Shown: positions 1 to 7,776 of the stretch, piece by piece
How the letters are laid out: the number at the start of each line of letters is the position of its first letter
Position numbering within the stretch: position 1 is the stretch's first letter
Source: Brachybacterium saurashtrense
GTDB taxonomy: Bacteria > Actinomycetota > Actinomycetes > Actinomycetales > Dermabacteraceae
Direction: 5' to 3'
Length of the DNA stretch: 64,000 bases
Assembly: GCF_003355475.1 (NCBI RefSeq)
Contig: NZ_CP031356.1
Coordinates: 2,976,001 to 3,040,000 of the forward strand
Notes under the pieces: generated by a model
The model's input: the letters and a program-made list of their open reading frames with translations, nothing else
The model's database searches: none
What the model was told of the DNA's origin: nothing
Position numbers and translations under genes: made by a program

Positions 1-1008
1 GTCGACGGCGACGGGGATGTCGAAGCCGACGTCCGCGCCGAACGTCGAGAACATGGCATCGGAATGGTTGCGGGCCACGGCCGGGTGGATGGTCATGACC
101 AGCCCGTCCTCGGCCGCGAGCCGTGCCTGGTCGGCCAGCAGGTGGCGGCGCAGCGCCACGGCCTCGTCGGCGCCGATGGTGCCCTCGCGGGCGGCGGTGT
201 AGAAGCGGCGCGCCTCCTCGATCGCGAGCCGCGCGGTGCCGGGGTCGATGTGGGCGTGGTCGGAGGAGACCGCGCCGTGGTCGCGGAAGTACAGGCGGCG
301 CACGCGCATCGCCTCGAGGTGGCCGTCGTAGGTGCCGGTGTCCACACCGGCGGCCTCGCCGAGCGCGTCGGCGAGCTCGCGGAAGTCGGCGCGGGCGGGC
401 TCGAGGTACTTGTCCGGGCGGAAGGTCGGGATGACCTGCCCGGTGAAGGACTCGTCGGCGGCGAGGGCGTCGTGGGGGGCGAGGTCGTCGACCGGGTCGT
501 CGGTGGTCGCCATGACTTCGATGCCGAACTGGTCGAAGAGGGCGCGGGGGCGGAACTCGGGCTGGGCGAGCTTCTGCGCGATCTCGTCGTACATCGCATC
601 GGCGGTGCGAGGGTTCAGCACGGTCTCCAGGCCGAACACCTCGGAGAACTCGTGCTCCATCCAGTAGCGCGAGGGGGTGCCGGCGTAGGCGTGCCAGTGC
701 TCGGCCAGCAGGTGCCAGGCCTTGCGGGAGGCGGTCTCGTCGAGCGGGCCCTGGTTCACGCCGAGGTCGGCGAGGTCCACGCCGCGGGCGTGCATGAGGC
801 GGTTCACGTAGTGGTCGGGCGTGATGAACAGCGAGGTCGGGTCGCGGAACGGCTCGTCATCGAGCAGGAGGCGCGGGTCGACGTGCCCGTGCGGGGAGAC
901 GATCGGCTGATCCTTCTCCAGCTCGTAGAGGCTGCGGGCGATGTCGCGGACGGCCGGGTCCGCGGGGAGGAGGCGGTCGGGGTGCGGAACGAAGGCGTCG
1001 TTGCTCAT
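1..1008 (-). CDS. uxaC: Glucuronate isomerase (uronate isomerase), 3' end cut by the window edge
   Basis: Interconverts D-glucuronate/D-galacturonate with the 2-keto hexuronates, the entry step of cytoplasmic hexuronate catabolism. About 336 residues are visible from an ATG at 1006-1008; the family runs to about 470, so the C-terminus lies off the left edge. The protein opens with the typical LYELEKDQPIVSPHGHVDPR block, with the metal-binding His-x-His near residues 40-42, and later has LFITPDHYVNRLMHARGVD and VMATTDDPVDDL as in UxaC. It lies 243 bp downstream of a LacI regulator in the same orientation, which probably controls it. Family assignment is secure; substrate preference is not visible. 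Confidence 0.93.
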   Translation of the reverse strand, partial: MSNDAFVPHPDRLLPADPAVRDIARSLYELEKDQPIVSPHGHVDPRLLLDDEPFRDPTSLFITPDHYVNRLMHARGVDLADLGVNQGPLDETASRKAWHLLAEHWHAYAGTPSRYWMEHEFSEVFGLETVLNPRTADAMYDEIAQKLAQPEFRPRALFDQFGIEVMATTDDPVDDLAPHDALAADESFTGQVIPTFRPDKYLEPARADFRELADALGEAAGVDTGTYDGHLEAMRVRRLYFRDHGAVSSDHAHIDPGTARLAIEEARRFYTAAREGTIGADEAVALRRHLLADQARLAAEDGLVMTIHPAVARNHSDAMFSTFGADVGFDIPVAVD

Positions 1009-1110
1009 GGGCACATGCTCGCAAGCCCGTGCCGCCCGCGCCCGACGTTGTCATCGGTTGCCGGTGCGGCCCCGCGACCAGCAGACCCACGGCGACCGGA
1101 GGTCAGCGAC

Positions 1111-1270
1111 CCGGGCCACCGCGCCCGGGGCTCAGCGGCCCCGATCGCAGCGGCCCTGATCGCGGCGGCCGAGTTCGCGGGCGCCCAGGGGCCAGCGGCC
1201 CGGGTCGCGGGCGCCCGGGGCTCAGCGGCCCGGGTCGCGGGCGCCCGGGGCTCAGCGGCCCGGGTCGCGG
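1111..1270. repeat. 30-bp imperfect tandem repeat at the lacI 3' end
   Basis: A 30-bp unit ending in GGGGCTCAGCGGCC occurs as two exact adjacent copies (1201-1230 and 1231-1260) followed by a partial third (1261-1270). Degenerate copies precede them at 1111-1140 and 1171-1200. Each exact unit carries a TCA (TGA on the minus strand), and the functional stop of the LacI gene (1252-1254) lies inside one of them. The last residues of LacI (RDPGR) are therefore encoded by repeat DNA. Confidence 0.85.
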
Positions 1271-2256
1271 GGGCCGGTGGTGCCGCGCGGCACCAGCCGC
1301 ACCGGGAGGGAGCCCTCCACGGGGGTGCGGTGCGCGGAGGGGTTCTCGATGCGGCGCACCAGGCGCTCGATCGCGGCCCGGCCCTGGGCCCGCTTGGGGC
1401 TGACCACGGTGGTGAGCCCGCCGCCGACGAGCCGGGAGAGCTGGATGTCGTCGTGCCCCATCACCGACAGCTCCCCGGGCACCTTGATCCCGGCGCGCAG
1501 CGCGGAGATCAGGAACCCGAAGGCGACCAGGTCGTTGTAGCAGATCACGGCGTGCGGGAGGGAGTCGCGCAGCTCCTCGAAGGCCTGCTCGCCGCCGGCG
1601 GTGGTGGGGGCGAAGGGGCCGTGGCGCTGCACCTGCATGCCGTGCTGACGGGCGGCCACGCGGGCGGCGCGCCAGCGCTCCCCGTCGGACCACGAGTTCA
1701 CGGGCCCGGCCACGTAGGTGACGGTGCGGATCCCGTTCTCGGCGAGGTGGGTCATCGCCTGGCCCATGCCGTGCTCGAAATCCGGGGTGACGGAGTCGAG
1801 GCCGGCCACGCGCCGGTTCAGCACCACCACGGGGATGCGCTTGGTGAGGTGGTTGAGGGTGGCGTCGGAGAGGCGGGAGCCGGAGAGCACGATCCCGTCC
1901 ACCACGTTGACGGCGCTCTCCAGGCTGGAGCGCTCGCGGATCTCGTCCTCCACAGTGTCCAGCAGGAGCAGCAGGAAGTCCTGCTCGTGGGCGGCCTCCT
2001 GCATGCCGGAGACCAGCTCGGCGAAGTAGGGATTGGTGAGGTCCGGGACCTCGATCCCCAGGCGGTGATGGCGCTCCTCGCGCTCCTGGGCGGCGGGGGC
2101 GGCGGTGCGGTAGTCGAGCCGCTTGGCGGCTTCCATCACGGTGGCGTGGGTGGCGGCGCTGACCCGGCCGGGGCGGGAGAAGGCGCGGGAGACGGTGGAC
2201 GGCGCCACCCCGGCCTCCTTGGCGACGTCGTAGATCGTCACGCGCTTGTCCGCCAC
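1252..2256 (-). CDS. LacI-family transcriptional regulator
   Basis: Cytoplasmic repressor of 334 residues with a GTG start. Residues 7-33 form the LacI helix-turn-helix (VTIYDVAKEAGVAPSTVSRA), followed by a periplasmic-binding-protein-like effector domain (GIEVPDLTNPYFAELVSGMQ, VDGIVLSGSRLSD, CYNDLVAFGF, SVMGHDDIQ). It is the first gene of a leftward pair with uxaC, so a sugar-acid ligand and autoregulation with uxaC are likely, by inference. Its last codons and stop sit in a 30-bp tandem repeat, so the extreme C-terminus is probably strain-variable. Confidence 0.93.
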   Translation of the reverse strand: MADKRVTIYDVAKEAGVAPSTVSRAFSRPGRVSAATHATVMEAAKRLDYRTAAPAAQEREERHHRLGIEVPDLTNPYFAELVSGMQEAAHEQDFLLLLLDTVEDEIRERSSLESAVNVVDGIVLSGSRLSDATLNHLTKRIPVVVLNRRVAGLDSVTPDFEHGMGQAMTHLAENGIRTVTYVAGPVNSWSDGERWRAARVAARQHGMQVQRHGPFAPTTAGGEQAFEELRDSLPHAVICYNDLVAFGFLISALRAGIKVPGELSVMGHDDIQLSRLVGGGLTTVVSPKRAQGRAAIERLVRRIENPSAHRTPVEGSLPVRLVPRGTTGPRDPGR

Positions 2257-2462
2257 TCGGCCGGCTCCGTCCTCGCCTGTGCGGCGCTGCCTGTGCGCGG
2301 GCCGCCCGCGCCCGGCCCGGCGCCGGAGGGGGTCGTCATGCCCGCTGTTCTCGCGCGATCCTACCCCCGCCCGGAGGCAACCCGCGGCAACCGCCCGACG
2401 GGTGGGCGTGGTCGGCGGGCCGGCCGCGCAGGCCGACGGGTCGGGCGTGGCCGCCGGGCGGC

Positions 2463-3794
2463 TCAGTCCCGCAGGCCGTAGGCCTCGTCGAGAGTGGTGG
2501 TGACCAGGTAGCGCGTCTCCTCCACGTACACCGAGGTCGCCGCCTCCGCGGAGAACAGCTCCGGGACCGCGAGCGGGCCCTCGAGATCGACATCGTAGGG
2601 GTTCACCATCTGGCCGCGGGCGGTGTCCAGCACCACGAGGGTGCCTTCCTGGGGCCGCTGGGCGTAGGCGAGGCGCTCCCCGGCGCTGAGCAGCACCAGC
2701 GCTTCGGGGTCGCGGTGGCGCCAGATCTCGGCGCCCTCGGCGTCGAGGCCGCGCACGGTGCGGCCGGCGGCGACCACGGTGGTGCCGAGCGCCGGATCGT
2801 GCACGGTGGCGGTGACGTGCTCGGCGAGCAGCCGCCCGCGCAGCAGGTCCACGAGGAGCCCCTCCCCGGCCCCGTCCACCAGCACGGCGTGGTGGGTGAG
2901 GGTGTCGATCGCGCCTCTCACCTGCACCGACTCCCGGTCGATGCCGTCCGGGAGCGGCAGGCGCCAGAGCTCCTCGGCCCCGGCCGTGCGAGCCACCAGG
3001 TCACCGCCGTCGGTGTGCAGCGCGGTGCCGAGGTGCTCGGCGAGCAGGCGGCCGCCGTCGAGGGCGTCCTCGGCGAGGAGGGTCTCGCCGGTGCCGGCGT
3101 CGAGCACGGCGCGGTCCCCGCCGTCGGGCCCGGGCAGGAGCAGGCCGGGGCCGACGGGCGCTCCGGGCACGACCACGGGACCCCACAGCACCTCGCCGGT
3201 GCGCAGGCGCACTCCAGTGAGGGTCGCCTCCCCGGCGGCGGTGCGGCCGGGCAGCACCGCGACCGCGCGGGCGCCGGAGTCCCGGGAGAGCACGGCGTCC
3301 TGGCCGGAGGGCGCCTGCGCGGTCCACAGGGCGGTGCCGTCCTGGTCCACGGCGGTGAGGCGCCGCGCCCCGCCCGCGCCGGTCGCGTCGTCCGCGCCGT
3401 CGACGTCGTCCGCGCTGGCCGTGTCGCCCCCGTCGTCCGCGCCGCCCAGGAAGATCCCGTCGAGCTGGGCGGGCCGGGCGGTCCATCCCGGCTCCACCAC
3501 GATCATCACCAGCATCTCGAGCGGGAGGCGCAGCGTGTCGGGGTCGACCGCGGGGGCCTGCTCGCCGAGCGGCGTCGGCGTCGGCTCGATCGCGGGGCCG
3601 CCGGCGGCCGACGGGGCGGCCGGGCTCGCGCTCGGGTCGGCCGACGGGCCGGTGCCCGGCGCGTCCCGTGCGCCGACGCACCCGGCCAGGCCGAGGGCGC
3701 CGAGGCCCAGCGCCCCGGCGGGCAGCAGGCGCAGCAGGTCCCGGCGGGCCGGGCGCACGGGGCGGGGCGGACGGCCCCGGCGGGCGGCGGTCAT
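2463..3794 (-). CDS. Beta-propeller (PQQ-like) lipoprotein
   Basis: Predicted exported lipoprotein of 443 residues. The N-terminus has a basic stretch with RRDLLRLL, a hydrophobic helix and the lipobox GLAGC (Cys 39); the twin Arg hints at Tat export. The rest is a repeating Gly/Asp-rich beta pattern (GTALWTAQAP, GEVLWGPVVVPG, EIWRHRDPEALVL) like PQQ-type propellers. I chose the ATG at 3792-3794 because it overlaps the ccdA stop (ATGA) and begins a good signal peptide; an open frame extends further upstream but is low-complexity Arg/Ala/Gly. It is the last gene of the dsbA-ccdA run, so a role in extracytoplasmic redox folding or assembly is plausible but unproven. Confidence 0.72.
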   Translation of the reverse strand: MTAARRGRPPRPVRPARRDLLRLLPAGALGLGALGLAGCVGARDAPGTGPSADPSASPAAPSAAGGPAIEPTPTPLGEQAPAVDPDTLRLPLEMLVMIVVEPGWTARPAQLDGIFLGGADDGGDTASADDVDGADDATGAGGARRLTAVDQDGTALWTAQAPSGQDAVLSRDSGARAVAVLPGRTAAGEATLTGVRLRTGEVLWGPVVVPGAPVGPGLLLPGPDGGDRAVLDAGTGETLLAEDALDGGRLLAEHLGTALHTDGGDLVARTAGAEELWRLPLPDGIDRESVQVRGAIDTLTHHAVLVDGAGEGLLVDLLRGRLLAEHVTATVHDPALGTTVVAAGRTVRGLDAEGAEIWRHRDPEALVLLSAGERLAYAQRPQEGTLVVLDTARGQMVNPYDVDLEGPLAVPELFSAEAATSVYVEETRYLVTTTLDEAYGLRD

Positions 3795-4723
3795 CGCTCG
3801 CCCTCCCGGCGCTCGTCCTCCCGGCGCGCGTCCTCCGTGTGCGCGTCTTCCGTGTGCGCGTCTTCCCGGCCCGCGACCTCCCGGCCCGCATCGGCGCCGG
3901 GGCGGCGCTGGTCCGCCCGCCAACACAGGCCCAGCGCGACCAGACCGGCCGCGACCAGCAGCGCGATCTGCACTCCGGGACCGTTCAGCGCGCCCAGGCC
4001 CTCCTGCCAGCGGGCGAGCACCCGGGTGGGCACCGGGGAGGGCAGGCTCACCAGCCCGTTCGTGGCCCAGAACAGCACGCCGAGGCCCATGATCAGCACC
4101 CCGGTGGCGGCGGTGGTGGTGTGCAGGGTGCGGCCGGCGAGGGTGAACGGGCGGCCGCGCAGCAGGCGCAGCGAGCGCGGGCCCAGGCGATCCCAGGCGA
4201 GGGCGAGCAGCAGCAGCGGCACGACCATCCCGGCGCCGTAGGCGGCCAGCAGCACGGCGCCGCGCAGGATGCCGCCCTGCCCGGCGGCGAGGGTGAGCAC
4301 GGCGCCCAGGATCGGGCCGGCGCAGAATCCGGCCACCCCGCCCACGGCGCCCAGCAGCAGGGTGCGTGCCAGGCCGCGTCCACGGGCGGAGGCCTGGCGG
4401 AGCGCCTCCGCGCCGGGCAGGATCCGGGCCGGGTCGGCGCCGAGGCCGAGGGCCTGCAGCGCACCGAGCAGGACGAGCACCGCGGAGGTGACGGCGATCA
4501 GGGCGCTGCGGTGCCCGGCGAGCAGACCGCCCAGCGCGCCCGCGCCCACCCCGAGCGGGACCAGGGTGAGCACCAGGCCCAGGTAGAACACGGCGGCGTG
4601 CAGCAGCAGGCCGGCCCAGCGGGTGACGGCGGAGGCGAGGTAGCCGGGCAGCAGCAGGGCACCGCAGGGGCTGAGCAGCGCGAGGGTCTCGCCCAGGAAC
4701 GCCGGCAGCAGGCTGATCTCCAT
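3791..4723 (-). CDS. CcdA/DsbD-type transmembrane thiol-disulfide transporter
   Basis: Integral membrane protein of 310 residues with about six hydrophobic helices. It probably passes reducing equivalents from cytoplasmic thioredoxin to extracytoplasmic thiol proteins. The hallmark cysteines are in LLSPCGALLLPGYL (Cys 20, first helix) and GGVAGFCAGPILG (Cys 134, fourth helix). The gene starts 1 bp after the stop of the DsbA-like gene and overlaps the lipoprotein gene by 4 bp, so the three form one operon. The cytoplasmic C-terminal tail is odd: about 40 hydrophilic residues with repeated EDAHTEDAHTEDARREDE units encoded by short direct DNA repeats near 3815-3880, possibly metal-binding or simply slippage-derived. 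Confidence 0.85.
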   Translation of the reverse strand: MEISLLPAFLGETLALLSPCGALLLPGYLASAVTRWAGLLLHAAVFYLGLVLTLVPLGVGAGALGGLLAGHRSALIAVTSAVLVLLGALQALGLGADPARILPGAEALRQASARGRGLARTLLLGAVGGVAGFCAGPILGAVLTLAAGQGGILRGAVLLAAYGAGMVVPLLLLALAWDRLGPRSLRLLRGRPFTLAGRTLHTTTAATGVLIMGLGVLFWATNGLVSLPSPVPTRVLARWQEGLGALNGPGVQIALLVAAGLVALGLCWRADQRRPGADAGREVAGREDAHTEDAHTEDARREDERREGER

Positions 4724-4724
4724 C

Positions 4725-5543
4725 TCAGCCCTCCCCGTTGCCCGCCGCGGCGAGCGCCTCGTCGAACCGGGCCAGGAACGCGTCGGTGGGCTGGGCGCCC
4801 ACGATCGGCGTGCCGTCGAGCACGAACGAGGGGGTGGTGACCACGCCCAGCTCGCGGCCGGTCGTGGCGTGCTCGGCGATGGTGCGGGCGGTCTCCTCGG
4901 CGCGGAGGTCCGCGGTGAACTGCTCCACGTCCAGGCCCAGCTCGTCCGCGAGCGCGATCAGGGCCTCCTCGTCGAGCTCCGCGCCGGAGCGGATCTCGCC
5001 GCCCTCGAAGAGTGCGTTCTGGTAGTCCGCGTGCCGGTCCTGCCGGGCGGCTGCCAGCGCGGCGCGGGCGGCGCGCTCGGAGTCCTCGCCGTAGACGTTC
5101 ACGTCCCGCCACTCGATGCGGAGCCGGCCCGCCTCCACCTCCTCGCGCAGCGCGGGCAGGGTGTCGGCCGTCCAGCGGGCGCAGTAGGGGCACTGGTAGT
5201 CGGTGAACACCACCAGCACCACGGGGGCGTCGACCGGGCCCTCGGCGAGCAGGTCACCCGGGTCGCGGGTCTCCGCGGCGCTGAGATCCGGCACCGCCAC
5301 CCGGGAGGGGTGCGGGAGATCCTCGAGCGCGACGGGCTCCTGCGCCCCGAGGGTGTCGGTCGCGGCGCCGGGAGCGCCCTCGGGGGCGCCGGCGGGGCGC
5401 GTCCAGAGCACGACGGCGATGAGCAGGGCGGTGACGGCGAGGATCGCGGCCGGGACCCGCAGGCGCCGACGGGCGGGGGCGGTCGACCGCGACGACGCCG
5501 GGGGCGTCGGCGGGGTCGCCGGAGCGGGCGGGGCCGGGTCCAT
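4725..5543 (-). CDS. Membrane-anchored DsbA-like thiol-disulfide oxidoreductase
   Basis: Protein of 272 residues with a Pro/Ser-rich cytoplasmic tail, one membrane anchor (about residues 29-49) and an extracytoplasmic thioredoxin-fold domain. The active site is FTDYQCPYC (Cys 118 and 121) and the cis-Pro loop is VVTTPSFVLDG. This is the arrangement of actinobacterial DsbA-like (DsbF/MdbA-type) oxidoreductases that introduce or isomerise disulfides in exported proteins. It sits directly before the CcdA-like transporter, its likely redox partner, and 35 bp after an SMR gene. Direction of electron flow cannot be read from sequence. Confidence 0.87.
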   Translation of the reverse strand: MDPAPPAPATPPTPPASSRSTAPARRRLRVPAAILAVTALLIAVVLWTRPAGAPEGAPGAATDTLGAQEPVALEDLPHPSRVAVPDLSAAETRDPGDLLAEGPVDAPVVLVVFTDYQCPYCARWTADTLPALREEVEAGRLRIEWRDVNVYGEDSERAARAALAAARQDRHADYQNALFEGGEIRSGAELDEEALIALADELGLDVEQFTADLRAEETARTIAEHATTGRELGVVTTPSFVLDGTPIVGAQPTDAFLARFDEALAAAGNGEG

Positions 5544-5578
5544 GTCTCCTCCGTCCGGGCGTCGGGGCGGTGTCCTGC

Positions 5579-5899
5579 TCAGTGTGCGCCGCCGAGCTCG
5601 ACGAGGAGCACGCCGACAGCGATCAGGCCCATCCCGGCCAGCATCACCGGCGTGAGCGCCTCGCGGAACAGCAGGCGGGACAGCAGCGCGGTGGCGACGA
5701 TACCCACCGCGGCCCAGATCCCGTAGGCCACCCCGAGCGGCATCCCCGCCGCGAGGGCGGCGGAGAGCAGGGCGAAGGCCAGCAGGTACCCCACCGCGAC
5801 CGGGAGATACCAGCGGCGCCGGCCCGTGGCCGCGACGCGGAGGGACAGGGTCCCGGCCACCTCGGCGAGGATCGCGCCGCTCAGCAGCATCCAGCTCAT
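5579..5899 (-). CDS. Small multidrug resistance (SMR) efflux subunit, second of pair
   Basis: Four-helix proton-coupled efflux protein of 106 residues, the normal SMR length. The catalytic Glu is in the first helix (LSGAILAEVAGTLSLR, Glu 13) and the GVAYGIWAAVGIVATALLSRLLF block is diagnostic for EmrE/SugE-type proteins. It overlaps the preceding SMR gene by 4 bp. Paired SMR genes often encode obligate heterodimers (EbrAB/YkkCD type), and the two halves here probably work together under the adjacent TetR regulator. Substrate is unknown (quaternary cation, guanidinium or similar). Confidence 0.9.
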   Translation of the reverse strand: MSWMLLSGAILAEVAGTLSLRVAATGRRRWYLPVAVGYLLAFALLSAALAAGMPLGVAYGIWAAVGIVATALLSRLLFREALTPVMLAGMGLIAVGVLLVELGGAH

Positions 5900-6306
5900 C
5901 GCGCCTCCTCAGCAGCAGCGGTGGACGACGGCGAGGCGGCGAGCCAACTCTCCCGGGCCTGTGGGACGGGGTGGTCGCCGCGCCGCGCTCGCTGGGCGCC
6001 GAGCTCCACCACCACCACGCCGGCGGCGATGAGCACGAAGCCGGCGATCTTCAGCGTGGTCATCGCCTCCCCGAACAGCGCCGCGGAGGCGACGGCGGTG
6101 AGCACCACCCCGCTGGCGCCCCAGAGGCCGTAGGCGACGCCCAGGCCCATGCCGCGGCGCAGCACCTGGGCGAGCAGCACGAAGGAGAGCACGTACCCCG
6201 CCGCCACCACGACGTACAGCGCCGGGTCGTCGAGCGCGCCGCGCAGCGCGAGGGTGGCCGTGACCTCGGAGAGGATCGCGGCGGCGAGCAGCAGCCAGGT
6301 GGTCAT
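5896..6306 (-). CDS. SMR efflux subunit with long C-terminal tail, first of pair
   Basis: SMR protein of 136 residues. Four helices, with the essential Glu in LLAAAILSEVTATLALR (Glu 14) and GLGVAYGLWGASGVVLTAV in helix three. After the fourth helix it has about 28 extra cytoplasmic residues (RARRGDHPVPQARESWLA and onward) absent from its partner. Asymmetric tails are typical of heteromeric SMR pairs. It overlaps the tetR stop by 4 bp upstream and the partner gene by 4 bp downstream, forming a tetR-smr-smr operon. Confidence 0.9.
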   Translation of the reverse strand: MTTWLLLAAAILSEVTATLALRGALDDPALYVVVAAGYVLSFVLLAQVLRRGMGLGVAYGLWGASGVVLTAVASAALFGEAMTTLKIAGFVLIAAGVVVVELGAQRARRGDHPVPQARESWLAASPSSTAAAEEAR

Positions 6307-6911
6307 CGACGATCCCCCTCCAGCAGCGCCCCGGCGAACTCCCGGAGCTGCGCGGCCTCCTGCGCGACGTCGCCGAGCAGGCCGGCGGCGCGGTCGAACC
6401 AGAGCCCGTCGGCCATCAGCCGCACGGCCAGCAGTCGGGCCCGCTCCCCGGGGTCGAGGCCGACGGGGACGTGCAGCCAGGCCTCCACCTGCCGCATCCA
6501 GCTCTCGGTGAGCGCGACCCGCAGGTGCGGGTCGGCGACGAACACGAGGTCCGCCGCGGAGAGCTCGGCGGTGCAGGCCCAGTCGAGGTAGGCGAGGTGG
6601 CGGGCCGCAGCGGGCGCCTGGGCGAAGACGTCCGTCGACTCCCCGTACCGGGCGGTGACCAGCGTGAGCATCTCGCGCTCGTACCGTGCGGCGACCCGGT
6701 CGAGGATCGCTCCCAGCAGCTCCTCCTTGGTGGGGAAGTGGTACATCAGGCCGGGCTTGGTCACCCCTGCGGCGCGGGCGGCGGAGTCGAGGGTGAGCGT
6801 GCCGTCCTCGCCGAGGTGCGCCTCGGCGGCGTCGAGCATCGCCTCGCGGGCCGACGGGCGGTGCGCGGGGCGCGCGGGCGGAGTGGACGCCGAGCAGCGC
6901 GCGGATGCCAT
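6303..6911 (-). CDS. TetR-family regulator of the SMR pair
   Basis: Repressor of 202 residues. The N-terminal helix-turn-helix is ARAAGVTKPGLMYHFPTKEELLGAIL (about residues 45-70) and the C-terminal ligand domain is all-helical (TetR_C-like). It is the first gene of an operon with two SMR efflux genes, overlapping the first by 4 bp, so it almost certainly represses its own drug-efflux module. A candidate operator is the imperfect inverted repeat at 6940-6969, just upstream of its ATG. Confidence 0.9.
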   Translation of the reverse strand: MASARCSASTPPARPAHRPSAREAMLDAAEAHLGEDGTLTLDSAARAAGVTKPGLMYHFPTKEELLGAILDRVAARYEREMLTLVTARYGESTDVFAQAPAAARHLAYLDWACTAELSAADLVFVADPHLRVALTESWMRQVEAWLHVPVGLDPGERARLLAVRLMADGLWFDRAAGLLGDVAQEAAQLREFAGALLEGDRR

Positions 6912-6939
6912 GAGACCTCCGAATCCGTGAGGAACGGTG

Positions 6940-6969
6940 GTTACTTTACCTGCCGGATGGCCAAGTTAC
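6940..6969. promoter_or_regulatory. Candidate TetR operator upstream of the tetR-SMR operon
   Basis: GTTACTTTACC (6940-6950) and GGCCAAGTTAC (6959-6969) form an inverted repeat with an 8-bp spacer; 8 of 11 arm positions pair. It lies about 30 bp upstream of the tetR start, where a self-repressing TetR protein would bind. The symmetry is imperfect, so this is a suggestion. Confidence 0.4.
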
Positions 6970-7014
6970 ACAAGGGGGAGCTGCCGCCGGGGTGAGGCGG
7001 CTCTCCCCGCCCGC

Positions 7015-7776
7015 CTACTCCCCGGATTCAGGGGCCCAGCGGGCGATCTGGGCGGCGAGGTGGCCGGCACCGTAGCCGTTGTCGATGTTGACCACGCCGA
7101 TGCCGGGGGCGCAGGCGGAGAGCATCGTCGTGAGCGCGGCCTGACCGCCCGCAGCGACGCCGTAGCCCACGGAGGTGGGCAACGCGACCACGGGGGCGGA
7201 GATCTGCCCGGCGATCACGGTGGGCAGCGCCCCGTCCATCCCGGCGGCGACCACCACGCAGGCCGCCTCGCGCAGGGCGGGCAGGCGGGACTGGAGGCGG
7301 TGCAGGCCGGCGATGCCGATGTCGGCGAACAGGCGGGTGGGCCGTCCCAGGTAGTGAGCGGTGAGCTGCGCCTCGCGGGCCACGGGCAGGTCGCTGGTGC
7401 CGGCGCAGGCCACGATCACGAGGCCGCCGCTGGGTGCGGGCGGCGCCGCGGGCCAGGCCAGGAAGCGGGCCGACGGGTCGTGGTGGGCGTCCGGCAGGGC
7501 GGCGAGCACGGCCTCGGCGCGGGCGGCGTCGGCGCGGGTGAACAGCACCGGGCCGAGATCCTCGCGACCCGCCTCGTGCAGGCGCGCGTACTCGGCGGCG
7601 ATCGCCGCGACCTGCTCGACGCTCTTGGCGTCGCAGAGCACGGCCTCGGGGGCGCCGCGGCGAGAGGCGCGGTCGAGATCGAGGTCGAGGAAGCCCTCGA
7701 TGCGGCCCGTGGCACGGGTCGCGTCGGCGCCGTCGGCCGCGCCGGGCCCATCGGCCGTGCCCGCACCCTCAGCCAC
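7015..7776 (-). CDS. larB: LarB, nickel-pincer cofactor biosynthesis carboxylase
   Basis: LarB carboxylates and hydrolyses nicotinic acid adenine dinucleotide to pyridinium-3,5-biscarboxylic acid mononucleotide, the first step of NPN cofactor synthesis. The C-terminal half is the PurE-like domain seen in this family: VIVACAGTSDLPVAREA, ADIGIAGLHRLQSRLP, VVAAGMDGALPTVIAGQ and VVALPTSVGYGVAAGGQAAL. The start is a GTG (7774-7776) overlapping the larE stop by 8 bp, giving 253 residues. The N-terminal 20 residues are Ala/Gly/Asp-rich and probably unstructured. It is the last gene of the larA-larE-larB operon. Confidence 0.92.
   Translation of the reverse strand: MAEGAGTADGPGAADGADATRATGRIEGFLDLDLDRASRRGAPEAVLCDAKSVEQVAAIAAEYARLHEAGREDLGPVLFTRADAARAEAVLAALPDAHHDPSARFLAWPAAPPAPSGGLVIVACAGTSDLPVAREAQLTAHYLGRPTRLFADIGIAGLHRLQSRLPALREAACVVVAAGMDGALPTVIAGQISAPVVALPTSVGYGVAAGGQAALTTMLSACAPGIGVVNIDNGYGAGHLAAQIARWAPESGE

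Noticed and set aside
1111-1270. Possible CRISPR array
   Set aside because: The 30-bp copies are directly adjacent, without unique spacers, and no cas gene is present.
64-2481. 805-residue rightward open frame
   Set aside because: Gly/Ala/Val/Arg-rich antisense shadow of uxaC and the LacI gene; the opposite strand has real motifs.
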